Of a stretch of 47,109 nucleotides of DNA, positions 34,608-46,239 are shown one piece after another. The notes beneath the pieces were generated by a model. The model searched no databases and was not told where the DNA came from. It was given only the letters and a program-made list of their open reading frames with translations. The translations under genes and the position numbers were made by a program. The first letter of the stretch is position 1. Every line of letters begins with the position of its first letter. Origin of the DNA: Coprinus comatus (Eukaryota > Basidiomycota > Agaricomycetes > Agaricales > Agaricaceae); the NCBI GenBank assembly GCA_034638255.1, contig JAWPGT010000127.1, positions 1 through 47,109 of the forward strand. The letters are read 5' to 3'.

Positions 34608-35478
34608 TTTTTTTTTTTTTTTTTTTTTGGATCAGCATTTATATACCGCAACAAGTAAACTAAGTACTAAGACGCGGCCCTAGACATAAGATCATAGGGA
34701 GCAGCAGTTATGTGTCAACAGTGTAAGGTCATAGGTGGTATGAGGAGAGTTCTAGTGGCAGTTGTGGTTTACGGTGGTTGGTAGCGGGTGGTGGTAAGAG
34801 GAAATTAAACAAAATAAATGTTCGGGCAGATTAACCCTATGCCCATAAGTAATAATAGCCCTCCAAAGCTTAAAGTCCCAAAATCCGATCCTGCCATTCC
34901 AAAATCCCAGTAACGAGCAATCCCGCAACTCCTAACCAGGCCACTTAAAGTGTTTATACGTTGGTTAGCACCCCAAAGGGTTCGCACATGCGGTCCGCAG
35001 CATGTGGGCGCAACAGGTAATATAGTATTTCTTCGACCATAAGGTCTCCCTAGAGCGCCGACCCAGTCTTGTACCTTTGAGAAGGGAATCGAACCCCCTC
35101 TGCCCTAAACGCAGGTTTCTTGGCCACACGTAGAGCTCGGTCTAAGGCCCCTTTCGGAATGACGTCCACAGCAGGGTGTTGGCGATGATCTACGTTGAAA
35201 TCCACCATCTCGAGAAGCTCGGAGAATGGTTGAGGTGGAAATTGAGGCCATTGGGCCATGGTGGTGTTGGAAGAGTTGAGCCACTGCTGACGTGTCAGTG
35301 ACAACTCTGGTGAAAATACATATACGCGTCCATGATATGGGAATAATGATGAGGAAGCGACCAACGGTAAGAGACGTTGGAATAGGCTATTAATGTGAGG
35401 GTTTCGGTAGAGTATCGACCCCCATGAGCAAGAAGCGCCTGGGGGGATGGTGGTGGGAAGAGATCAAGGGGCGTGCGA
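34608..35478 (-). mobile_element. Retroposed sequence with poly(A) tail and 12-bp TSD
   Basis: CATGACGTAGTT occurs at 34598-34609 and again at 35479-35490. A run of 21 T starts at 34608, so the insert is a minus-strand copy with a poly(A) tail. It carries a minus-strand frame and no introns or reverse transcriptase, so it is a processed cDNA copy or a non-autonomous retroposon moved by a LINE-type machinery. Confidence 0.9.
34954..35364 (-). pseudogene. Coding part of the retroposed copy, one TAG
   Basis: From ATG 35364 the frame reads through MAQWPQFPPQPFSELLEM and VDVIPKGALDRALRVAKK to GSAL, then TAG (35050-35052). It continues in the same frame GDLMVEEILYYLLRPHAADR to TAA at 34954. CAG to TAG would explain the stop. 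About 325 bp of 3' UTR-like sequence separates it from the poly(A). The parent protein was not recognised. Confidence 0.5.
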
Positions 35479-35961
35479 CATGACGTAGTTGTAGATATAT
35501 AATGTCTTCACCAACGTCAATATAACTTAACCTCGTATCATCATCATCTCCAGAATCTAATAGTTTCTTGATTCCGAATGGTATATCGCAGACCATCATT
35601 TGGCGTCCTGAAACATGAATTGGAAAGGCTCCCTCGACAATATAATATTCAGATCTGAGATCTCGGACTTGACATACTCACAGCCTATCAGACTCATGAT
35701 CTTTTAATGAACCAGGAACGCTACTGACAAAATCATTTGACAAACTGAAGATGATACTCTTAACAAATTCCTTCTAGGATTCTACATAGACTGATAATCA
35801 AAATCACACAAGTACTCTGAAAAATTGTTTTTTCATCATTTCAAACCCTGAGAATCTATAACCTACTAAGTTGTATGAAATCTATATCCTATACATAACA
35901 CCCCTAATAGTGTTATATTTACATATCATCCTCAATATACAACCAATATTATCATCACTTT

Positions 35962-38136
35962 TCAAGCTGAACTTCCAGTAACAATACCATCCGTGTCCCT
36001 ATCTTTACGATTTTGATCTTCAAGCTCAAGTTCATAATATTCATGCTCCTCAAGTAATAAACCTCTTTCCACATCCTCTTCTTCTCTTCTCAAATTGGAG
36101 GAACTTGATGCAGATGTAGACGTAGAAGTTTGATTCTTCGTTTTATCTTGAGTTCCTGTATCCGCTTTCAACATCTAATCAAAAGTTAAAATTTTAGGTT
36201 AGCATACATATACATGCTTGATAAGGGAAAGCAGAAAAGGGAACAAGAAATAACTTACAGCGACATAAAGCGCCGCAGAAATAATTAAACAAGTACCAAT
36301 GATTGATAACAGAGAGGGACTAGTATGGAAGAATATACGTTCTAGAATCGTCGCGAATACGATCTAATGACAACAAAACGTTAAACGTTGAACATATGAG
36401 AATGGGAGTGGGACTGGTATTTATTTACCTGAGTATAAATAGCCATTGAACTTCTACCTGCAGTTTCTCTTGCAAGGCCCATTGTTAATAGAATCTATAA
36501 CATGAACATTTAGTATCGAAGAAGGGAAGAAATGTGATGGTATGTGGTTGGGATTGAATTAAAGAGCACGTTACCTGTGCAACGAAACCGAATATCCCAA
36601 TCATAAATAGCATAGCTAACCAAGCTAATCGAGTGGGGATAATGAATGGTTCTTTAGTAACAATCATGCTACAAGCAAAAAAAAAAAAGACAAGTAAGTC
36701 AGAAAGAAATTCAAGGCGTAGAGAAAGATAATGTACCCAATAGATGCTACTATAACAGATTGCGAAGAAAAAGAAACGAGAGAATGGAGTGGATGTGCTC
36801 GTTTACCAATCGCTCGTAGAGTAGTATCTATTAATCAAAACGTAACAGTTTAGGTATCGTTAACTCTGGAATCTGGAATTGTAATCATAAACTTACAAGC
36901 GCCAGTAGAACCTAATACTCCAACAAGTGCAACACTGTAAAGCTTAGTGGATATGTGGTAAAGTGAAACAAAATTCATACGTACATAACAGCCAACATAC
37001 GTTCTTCAGAGGTAACACTTCGAACATCGGTTGTAATCGTCATAGTATCATCTTCTACTCCTCCTGCTTCTGCTTCGATTAGTACAGTATGTCCAAATGT
37101 AATTGGTGGACGTGCAATAAGCACTACACCAACAAGACTGAAAACTAATGGAAGAAAAACAACCGATCAACCAATAATGAGTTTAAGACAATAGAAAAAA
37201 AAAAAGAACGTACGTCCAGCCACAACTTGTCTACAACTTAAATGTTCTCCCAAGAAAATAGCTCCAGAAAACGCAGTGCATAAGGGAGCCAAAAAGGTTA
37301 AAACGGTAGCATCCGAAAGTGAAAGATATTGAAGAGAGAAATAAATCCCAAAAAGCCCAAAGAATCTGTTATTTCATTTTTTTTTTGCCAAGTGGTTGAT
37401 GTGTCAATGGTGTAAAAGAGTTGTATTTAAGTATGAATGTGTCACTAATAAGATGAGTGACGTCTTTCAAATAATTATTAAACGTACCCGGTGAAACCTC
37501 GGAACAGAAGAAGCAGACGAACGCCTTTAGGTCCTGTGAATGGGTTTTGTACTCTGGCTACTAGCCTGTATATATTTTGGGGGTGTTAAGTGGCGAAGAA
37601 TTAAGAATAAACTTTTATACTCTTGAAGTGACTCACATATAAGTTATCGAACAAGTGGTCGTGATACCCTAAATACCCAAATCATTTTAGACTTCCCAGC
37701 AATGCGTTTGCATAGAATTAATTAATGATACTGAACATACCATTCGGACTACAATAAGCTATCAAAAAAGAAAACAAAGTAAATTGAGTTTGGTATAACA
37801 AAAATATGGAGATATGATTACCTGTAACGCTGAAACTGGTGGATCTATACTATTCAACTTCTTCACTGACAGATTCATAAACGAAAAGAAAGCTTGAGCA
37901 GCCACAACCAACAACAACCCAACATTCCTCTTATAACCATTTCGACATTTTTCTACTACCTCGTGCCAGAGTGCTCCCCATTTCGATTTCGACTTTATTT
38001 CTTGTTCCAATTCCAATTCATAACTTGTGGTAGGCATCAGTGGCAAGTCATTGTTCACATTTGGAGATGCCATATAGGTATCTTTGCTGTTAGTGTCGTC
38101 AGATTTCAGCGGTATGTATACATGAGTAGAAGACAT
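35962..38136 (-). CDS. EamA/DMT-family membrane transporter, copy B
   Basis: Paralogue of copy A with the same kind of many-exon structure. The preferred start is ATG 38136 (MSSTHVYIPLKSDD), matching the other copies; an upstream in-frame ATG at 38229 is possible. Recognisable exons include VGLLLVVAAQAFFSFMNLSV, KGVRLLLLF, YFSLQYLSLSDATVLTFL, LGEHLS, TLRAIGKRAHPLHSLVSF, MIVTKEPFIIPTRLAWLAM and GRSSMAIYTQ. The C-terminal exon (MLKADTGTQDKTK, Ser/Thr then acidic, with ERGLLLEE) ends at 35962. Introns are about 50-75 nt. No nonsense codon was noticed. It lies 175 bp downstream of copy C on the same strand, a tandem pair. Substrate unknown. Confidence 0.82.
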
Positions 38137-38311
38137 GAGGTATAGTGGTGGTTGTTGAACAAGGGGTATAAGGGAATGCGGCCCGCGGGTGGTGTGCGGG
38201 GGAGTACTCACTGGGGTTTTGACGATCATTAAGTACTGAAATCTTTTTTTTTTGCCGGCGGCAGGAATTGATCGGAAAGCGCCAAATACCGGTAATATAA
38301 TTTACATAAAC

Positions 38312-40208
38312 TTAAACACCGTTATATTTCCGATGTTGGGTATTATCACTGCGTGATTCAAGCAACCCTCTTTCCATGCCTTCTTCATCATCTAACGTTG
38401 AAGGTGGTGCAGGGGAAGTGGAAGACGAATCTTTCATAGGAGCTTTTCCAGAGCCTTTTTTCATTAACTAGAAAGGACAAAAGTCAGACTATATTTATAC
38501 AGAGAAGGAAAGATACGTACGGCAACGTATAGTGCCGAAGAAATGATCAGCAAAGTACCAGTCATAGATAACAAACTTGGGCTTGTGTGGAAGAAAACAC
38601 GCTCAAAAATCGTTGCGAAGACGATCTATAATATAGCGTTTGAGTACACCTGAGAACAAAAAATGATAAATGGCTTACTTGTGTATAAATAGCCATCGAG
38701 CCTCTAGATACGGTTTCTCGTGCAAGACCCATCGTGAGTAGAATCTATGTCAAGCCAAAGGTAAGTTGTGTAAATAGGAGCCGGAGTGAGCGATATCACC
38801 TGTGCTACAAAACCAAATATACCAATTGTAATTAACATAGCCAACCAAGTTAAGCGGGCGGGTATAATAAATGGCTGTTTAGTGATTATCATGCTATATT
38901 GGAAGACCAGAAACAGGGTATTAGAAATTTGCAGATGTAGAAAGATGTAGATACATACCCAATAGTTGCTCCAACAACAGATTGGGAAGAAAATGACACA
39001 AGTGAATGAAGAGGATGCGCACGTTTACCGATCGCTCTTAAGGCAGTATCTGTCAAATAAATAAAATTGTTAGTTTTTAGCAACAAGTTGGCTTGCGTGG
39101 ACCGGAAATCTGATTAACTTACAAGCACCAGTAGCACCCAACACTCCAACAAGGGCAACTCTAATGATAAACATCAGAATGTTGTTTTTGTCTTATAATA
39201 GGCACGCATACAATACTGCAAGCATCCGTTTCTCGGGGTTAACTTCTTGAAGAAGTCCCGCGGTGATATAGACGATATCATCTGACGTTGGTATAACGGT
39301 ACCATTTCCAAAATATCCAAATATGAATGGTGGACGAGCAATAAGTATAACACCAATAAGACTACAAACTACAAATTCAACGTATAAGTCATAGGAGAAG
39401 TATTTTAGGAGACGTAGAAGAAAGACGTACCTCCGGCCAAGGCTTGTTTGTAACTCAAATATTCTCCCAGAAATATAGCGCCAGAAAATGCAGTACACAA
39501 TGGGGCAAGGAAAGTGAGCACGGTTGCGTCCGAGAGCGAAAGATATTGTAAAGAGAAGTAGATCCCAAGAAGACCAAAGAATCTGTTTCGTAAGACTATT
39601 ATTTATGTAAGGTAAAAAAGGAACTTGAGAGTAAACGCACCCAGAAATTCCCCGAAATACGAGCAGTAAGCGAACACCTTTGGGACCAGTGAATGGATCC
39701 GGTACACCAGTAGCTAACCTTTACTCAGAAGGGGGGTCAGTCTATGAGACACGCTGTGTGAATGTATGACTCACATATAAGTGACCGAACAGACATATGT
39801 GATGAGCTGAAGTTAACCAATATCAACCTGAATGCGAATGTTTGACATAAGAGTAGTATTACATACCATTCGGACTACAATAAGCTACAAAGATAGATGG
39901 ATTAATATTGACTCAGACACATGAACCGAACCACCCACCTGCAATGCCGTGACTGGGGGATCTATACTGTTCAACGTCTTCACCGAAAGATTCATCAATG
40001 TAAAGAAGACTTGGGCTGCCACAATCAACAACAACCCAACATTCCTCTCCCTAAACTCTCTAAGCCCTTTTACCACACCATACCATCTCGAAGGTTGTTC
40101 CGGTTCTTGATCTTGTTCATATTCTGTAGTGTTTGAAGACGTTATATAAATGTCATTTCCGCTGGCATTATCAGATTTCAACGGAGTGTATGCATGAGTA
40201 GAAGACAT
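38312..40208 (-). CDS. EamA/DMT-family membrane transporter, copy C
   Basis: Closest of the paralogues to copy A: RERNVGLLLIVAAQVFFTLM here against RERNTGLLLIVASQIFFTFM. ATG at 40208 (MSSTHAYTPLKSD) is preferred over an in-frame ATG at 40241, by comparison with copies A and B. The micro-exon reads LIVVRM. Other blocks are GVPDPFTGPKGVRLLLVFRG, SDATVLTFLAPLC, ALRAIGKRAHPLHSLVSF and ITKQPFIIPARLTWLAM. The acidic tail has DDEEGMERGLLES and ends HRKYNGV with stop at 38312. No frame damage was seen. It probably works alongside A and B as a recently expanded transporter family. Confidence 0.85.
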
Positions 40209-41950
40209 GAGGGTATCGCGAAAGGAGGTGTCTAGGGACAAGAGGATATATAAGTAAGCAAGACCAATTTACGTTTCATATCAAAATCGTATCGGATAAT
40301 TAGTAAAAAAAAACGTCCCGTCCTTGCCGCGGTAAATAGCCGACCACATGACTCGGCTATCAAACTCCAAAGTTCAAACACCCTCTTATTACAGAAAAGA
40401 GACAGAGGAGAGAACGGGTGGCGGGGAAGATTGGGGTGTCTGGTATGAAAGGCGAGCAAACGAAATTTATGAATAGTATCATGGGGGCCCCAAGGCTTAC
40501 AATTGGAGTGATGATCATATAGATAGTACATTTCTATTATTATACATTCATGAGAGTGAAATTATTGTCTCACACCAATATCACACTGCCGCACACGACT
40601 CACAATTACATGACCTAGCTATTGGTATCCTTCTCTCTTCAATGGAAGGATTCCATGTCAATCAACTAGTCGACAAGAAGCCTTATCACCATTTCCTCCC
40701 AATTGGTATCCTTGGGTTTGAGTGCTATGTACTCGGAACTAGCACGTATATTTTGGTATCTATTACCTTGTGGAGCTTCTACTTCTTCGAGAAAATACCC
40801 AATCATTCAATTGTGCGGTTGAGTCGAGTCGATCGGTGAGAATCATGCGATGATTGGATGATCCCTGGTATAAATATCTATTATAATAATACCTTATACC
40901 ATTAGTTCCCGCAGAAAAACTTGAGATCCTCCATGGAGACGCTTTGTAAAGGCAATTCAGGCGAAAAAAAAATTATGACATTGACTACCATAGCGCCATT
41001 TCCGCAAAGTAGCGAATGAGAAAAATGGTCAGTACTACTAACCTGGGGCTGATCATAATTAATCTCGGCTAACATCAACGCTCCACTCCTTGGTTATCGA
41101 AATGTATAAACATTGGAGCGAACAGAATGACAAGTAACGTTGAAGTTGTATTATATGGGACACTCAGGTGAAGTGCTAAGTTTATTCTTAGGACACATTT
41201 ATATATATTATTTCGATTCGATTGAACAAAGGTTCAAGCGCTCACCCAGAACTTTGGTATATTGAAATATATAAGTTTGTGTAAGGCTGTTGTAACACGC
41301 CTTATACTTGTAGTAAATACCCCCGTGTTTCAAGAGCGAAACTATTGAAATTGGAGCACGTATCAACATATTTCTGACTATCCATCTCCCATTTCGCCTT
41401 CGTAATGACTTACGAGATGGAGATGTGAAGTAAAACAAACTGGAGGAATAGGAATCGAACGAACGAGGTGTTGCTGTGCCACCAGTGCTTTTCTACCCAC
41501 AAGTTGGCCTCTCTCTTGTTACTGGTTTGTATCACTCAGCAAGACCGCAGGTCTCAAGAGGCGTAAAGAGTGTGAGGGTGAGCATGAAATATACAGCACG
41601 CCCGAACCACACTATGCTGAAAACCAAATGACATCTGATGTACCCACTATCGTTAATGAGTCATTAAAGATTATCATCCTTCAACGAAAGTAGTATACAG
41701 TATGTCATATTGTACATTTTGCAACTATTGTATAAGTGTCCCTTGACTTATACGCAGTCAAATTCAGTATGATAGATAATAGATTCAATGTGAATTCTGG
41801 ACGAAAGATCATCAACTTGAATATTCATCTTATCTCTAGAAGATCCTTCTAGATCATGGCCATTCCTTCCACGTCACCTTAAACAGTAACTATCAGGTAT
41901 TGTTTCAAGGTGGTCGAGTCTATGTCAAGATAGTGGACATTAATGCGATG
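40209..41950. other. Intergenic, nothing recognised
   Basis: About 1.7 kb upstream of copy C. Frames at 40642-40839 (plus) and 41208-41438 (minus) show no family resemblance. Confidence 0.4.
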
Positions 41951-42782
41951 ACGTATCACAATGTCTATAATTAGTTTTCTGCTGGATTGAGAATTGTCAG
42001 CCTAAAAATCAAAACATACCCAAACTTTTGGAAGGAAATATAACTGAGACTACGCACGAAAAATTCCCCCAACGCTCTTCACCACCAACTGCAATGTCAG
42101 TGAACTATCCTCGCCCTCGTCCAACTCCCCTCACCACCCCTTCTCAGACTCGACATTCAGCACTCCGACACACACACCGGGAGGACGGAGATATCCAGCA
42201 CCAACGGCCAAGCAAGCTTCATCACCCTCACGTTTTCCTGGAACCTGACATGTTGCCCGTATGACCGTTGGACTGCGCTGTGGTCTGGCGTGTTCGGAAG
42301 TTAAGTCTCAACTTTGTACAGAACTTCTAGTCCTGCAAAGGACAAGTTGAGGTTGTGCATTGTCTGGGATGGGAGGAAGAACCGTGATCGGTCACCTTCC
42401 AGGGCGTTGGGGGTCTATATTCTGCGGATCATTAGAAGGGGAAACGCAGTAGTGCTCTCATGAAGTGGTCATTGGTGCTGGAGCGGGTCCCAGCAATACC
42501 TTCGGTGGGTTACAAGCAATTTATTTTCGTATTGGCTGACACTTATGCACAGACACAATCCACCGACGATAACTGCCTTGCACTGATTCGATCAACTTTA
42601 ATGAGTACTTTTCTTCTCATTAGCTGATGTCTTGCAGATCTTCTAGTAGGATCGTGTAATGCCAGTAATTACCCGTAGTTTACAATCTCGTTTGTGCCCG
42701 CCGGTAGCTTTTTCCCACCGGGTTTTTTAATGCACCTGAGCGGATGAGTATGTAGTACTCATGTGGTCTAAACAATGTATTC
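41951..42782 (-). repeat. Right copy of the long inverted repeat
   Basis: Reverse complement of 18909-19770 with scattered differences. It contains the plus-strand small frame 42028-42264. Confidence 0.85.
42028..42264 (+). CDS. Small conserved frame in the inverted repeat (78 aa)
   Basis: MEGNITETTHEKFPQ... to FLEPDMLPV, the counterpart of the 82-aa frame in the left repeat, with a short internal gap. Function unknown; it may be part of a larger lost gene. Confidence 0.3.
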   Translation: MEGNITETTHEKFPQRSSPPTAMSVNYPRPRPTPLTTPSQTRHSALRHTHREDGDIQHQRPSKLHHPHVFLEPDMLPV

Positions 42783-43217
42783 AAAAATTTCAAACCATTT
42801 GGTGCAGGATCTACATTGAATAGCACACAACCAAACGCCATTGTATCATTTTGTTTACGGTTTAACGGCCAATCGATTGTCGTTGAATGTTGAAATTTGA
42901 AACACGACATTGCGATAATGAATACCATATTGTTCACTGTATGCTATTCACGTTGTTTACTAGGAAGAGGTTACAATTTTCTTTGCGGAATCGTGGAGAT
43001 TATGCAACTTAGAATAAGCGAACCTAGTAGGTGTAAGAAGACCGTATTTCATACGACTCAGTTTTCAGTTCTCAAATTTCGCCCCCTTTCAAGCTCGACG
43101 TTTCACTCCCTCTCAAAAATCATCCTGTCTCAACAACACGTTCATCGTTGGCGGGCTCGCTACGTTATTTATTCTACTTCGAAACTTAAAATTTAAATTC
43201 CTAATGATTTTGCCAGG
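42783..43217. other. Intergenic 3' flank of the USP gene
   Basis: No coding block recognised. Confidence 0.35.
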
Positions 43218-43260
43218 TCATGAAGTCCGACTGACGGACGCAGTCGATTCGCAACCCATT
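43211..43260 (-). repeat. LTR-like segment at the end of the USP frame
   Basis: About 47 bp match the solo LTR at 34411-34457: both share CAGGTC(A/T)TGAAG, CGACTGACGGA(C/A)GCAGTCG and TCGCA. The USP reading frame ends inside it. Confidence 0.55.
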
Positions 43261-45806
43261 TCATCACTATCAGCTCTCTTTCTCTTCAATGTAGTCTTAG
43301 GCGTGACTTGGTTATGGAGGAAATTATAGTATTTTTTGGCATTGGTGTAAAAACCTTTTTTCTTCAAGTCTTTTTTCCTGAGTTCAACGCCAGCAATGAG
43401 CATGGATAAAAACATATACGCATTAGAATGTACAGTCACGTACTCTTCACATGCAAGATGAGCCTGGAAGCAAATTATATCTCCATTTTCGAGGTCACTC
43501 TTTTCCATCGTCAGCCTAGGTTTCAGCATTTCAATCATCCGAGGATTGATCTCCTGATATATTTTCATTTAGTGTTTACTAATAGGAGCATAGCACAAGT
43601 TGAACGACAGACCTCGTAAAGCGTCATGGAGGTTCCGATCTTCCATTGCATAAGTGTTCTTATGATTGAAGTCAGATCGGTAACTGAAGCGTCCTTGGGT
43701 ATATGAACTTTTCCAACCCCGCATAATGTTTGCGTGAGGGGGTCAAAATGCTTTAAAAATAACATGATAAACTCTGGATCGCGTTTAATCTATTATGCCA
43801 TATCAGCGGGTGTCAGTGCAAATATTATTGAACATTACCCCGAAGGCCGGAATTACATCGACATATAGACGAAGCTCCTTTATATTGTTGGTCTTCCAAT
43901 CCTGATGAACGGTTTCCATAGCTATATCTCAGAGTCAGTACAGATCATTGGTCAACTGTATATGATGTTCCTCACTTAGACCCTCTTTGCTTTCGTCGAT
44001 AGCTTTGTATGGTCGGAAGGTTCCGTTTATTCTTTTAATGAACGCCCACAGTTGGAATTGCGTCCCAGGCTGAAATCGGAAATGACATGCGATGCTTGTC
44101 TTTAGGCTACTATAGGTACCATTCCTGGGTACCTGAAAAAGAACTGGACTAGAGGCTCTCTCCATCTTGTCATCGAATGCAGTTATATCAAATCCATCAT
44201 GAACATGGAACATCTGGTCGGTAACTACCTGTTTATGCGCTAAGCCATAGCGCGTTTGAGCACCATAACATAGCACAAACTAACCTTGACAGACAACTTC
44301 TCAGCGGGTATAGGCTGGGGATGATTGTCCTCAGTTCGTGTTTCCGTTTGTGGTACTAGACCAAGAATTAGCGACTTGATACGTTAGATAGAAACCAACC
44401 AGCCTTGAGCCTTGACACTATGTACCTCCTCGACACCATGATGCTTGCCTACTTCATTACATGAAGGGTCCCGGATGTACACCAGCACGTATGCGCTAGA
44501 TAGAATATCGTTTCCAGCATTAGTAGCAGGTATTCTGTATGTATTGATGATATCTTGTTTTGTAGCCTGCGTTACGGAATCATCATCGAACTTTAACCAC
44601 TCCGATTCTTGTTCACGTTTGATGAAAGCATAATTGTGACCATGTGTCAAATCACCCGAATGCATTGAAACAGCATGTAAACTGTAGACCCAAGGCTGGG
44701 AACGATCGGCACCTTCGCCCAAGAATTCATCAAGGTCAATGTTAAAGGGAAACTCAACAGGACTGTTTGATTTGACCATGGCGTCCTTTTGAACGTTGTG
44801 TTGCCAGCGTTGAAGCTGAAGGAACAGTATAGGTGGGAAGGATTGGAATATTCTCCCCTTTTTCGGCCTCCTGCAAGCCGTAATTAGGATCTAGATACCT
44901 GTTCTTCCCAGTAAGATTCTCTAATTCAGTGAATTTCATGAAGGAGTCGCGTAGCGTTTTTACTCCGTTCACTTCTAGTTGAATAACTACAAGAATTGTG
45001 GGTGCGTGAATGATTTGAATTAAGGAGAATGTAGTTGAGTTAACCCACTGTCAAAGTTCTCAACTACTGAATATTCCTTTCCGATATCAAAGCATCTGAT
45101 GAAAGTTTTCAGCTCTCCCGAAAGTAGCTTGTTTATCGGATTGTCCGCCTTGGTGCCCTTGAGAGTAAGTGTGTTGTGTTTCGTTGCAATTTAGCTCCTA
45201 CGCATGTAGTGGTGCTCAAATATGGACTACATACCTGCATTGTAGAAAGAAGTGTGCGTCTGAAATCTACAATATCTCGTGGAAATAAAGCATCCATATC
45301 ACCCCAACCAAGGGATTTCGTAAGCTCGGAAGTGGCTACAAGTGATTATACCATGATCTATACATGACATGAGATAATATAACCACTTACAAACACATTC
45401 ATCCGATGCTTGTAAGCGGTGGAAGATTCTTTGAAGGGCCAAAAGAGTATTCTGAGTAGGCTTCTTCCCTTCTGTTGGAGCCTCATAGACCGCCTATGGA
45501 GAATAGTGAGAGAAAGATAATCGAGTTATAATATGGGTAGCACCTTACGAAACGATTGAATAGAGAACAAAAGTTGAATCAAGGTATTCATGTAGGATGT
45601 GGCACCCTTCTTTTTAATGCCAGTATAACGCGTCTCAATTATATCGTTCTTGATTCTGCGTTGCTATGTAGTACATTGTGGATTTAAAGGAAAGAAAGCT
45701 CACTTGGTTGGTTCATCTAGTGGTAAAGGTAGAAGTTCAGAATACAGCATCAGTAGTTCCATCTTCCGATATACTCACGGTTATTGACAGGGAGAGGCTG
45801 ATCCAT
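43218..45806 (-). CDS. USP7/Ubp15-type ubiquitin-specific protease homologue, catalytic Cys replaced by Ser
   Basis: USP enzymes remove ubiquitin through a Cys-His-Asp triad. From about ATG 45806 (MDQPLPVNN, then introns) the minus strand reads ETRYTGIKKKGATSYMNTLI, where the family has GATCYMN: the Cys codon is TCC (Ser) at 45595-45597. Then follow KAVYEAPTEG, ALQRIFHRLQASDE, SELTKSLGWGDMDALF, KNRYLDPNYGLQEAEKG, FPPILFLQLQRW, and the His box SGDLTHGHNYAFIK with LKFDDDSV, ending SSAYVLVYIRDPS. The C-terminal half matches the ICP0-binding/UBL region of USP7: FHVHDGFDITAF, FIKRINGTFRPYK, FDPLTQTLCGVGKV and INPRMIEMLKPRLT...GDIICFQ. QHDVQEF of the family is PRDIVDF here. A one-base shift is needed in the AAAAAGGGG run near 44863. 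No N-terminal MATH domain is visible before 45806. It may be a pseudo-deubiquitinase or a decaying gene. Confidence 0.75.
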
Positions 45807-46079
45807 GATGGAGTTAGGTTCAATATAAGCGTCTAATTGGTGTGTTGAGCTTGGAATATGCCAGTGAGTGTTGAAAAGTTGAAGTTTGAGAGAACGTTAA
45901 ACACTTAAATTTGTAGTCTGTTTGTAGTGGGAAGACTCCCACGAGACGCTCTTTGGTGACAAGGTTGTAATGTACTTGTGACCGCTCACACAACCAGATA
46001 CATCTAATCTCTCATAAAAGATATGATTAATTAGCGCCCATAACATCCTCCAAATATACGATAGTTGCAAGGTCTAGCA
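45807..46079. promoter_or_regulatory. Upstream region of the USP gene
   Basis: Short region between the presumed USP start and the MITE. No specific promoter motif recognised. Confidence 0.25.
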
Positions 46080-46168
46080 CAGACTCCTTCCCAGTCGCTG
46101 GTATGCCCACGGAAGAACTTCGGATAAATAAAATATTCTGAGCATACCAGCGACTGGGAAGGAGTCTG
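46080..46168. mobile_element. 89-bp MITE with perfect 27-bp TIRs and 9-bp TSD
   Basis: 46080-46106 (starting CAGACTCCTTCCCAGTCGCT) is the exact reverse complement of 46142-46168, with a 35-bp spacer. GGTCTAGCA stands on both sides (46071-46079 and 46169-46177). Perfect arms imply a very recent insertion. A 9-bp duplication suggests a Mutator-type mobiliser; if the true TSD is 8 bp, hAT is also possible. Confidence 0.92.
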
Positions 46169-46239
46169 GGTCTAGCATCTTTCACTATATTTTACTGGTG
46201 CTTCAGCAAATTTATAGATCAAGATGGGTTTCAAATTTT

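Larger units (their letters stand above)
33440..35720. repeat. Dispersed repeat, copy 2, loaded with three insertions
   Basis: Counterpart of 26340-26760, expanded by a solo LTR (33478-33696), a second solo LTR (33789-34485) and a retroposed insert (34608-35478). Extra unmatched sequence lies on the right side of the last insert (about 35491-35565). Confidence 0.8.

Noticed and set aside
35040..35130. Minus-strand tRNA gene in the retroposed insert
   Set aside because: A GGTTCGATTCC T-arm and a seven-base loop can be drawn, but the acceptor stem does not pair and the region lies inside a protein-like frame.
41440..41520. Minus-strand tRNA
   Set aside because: GTTCGATTCC is present, but the box A-like string is too close and there is no cloverleaf.
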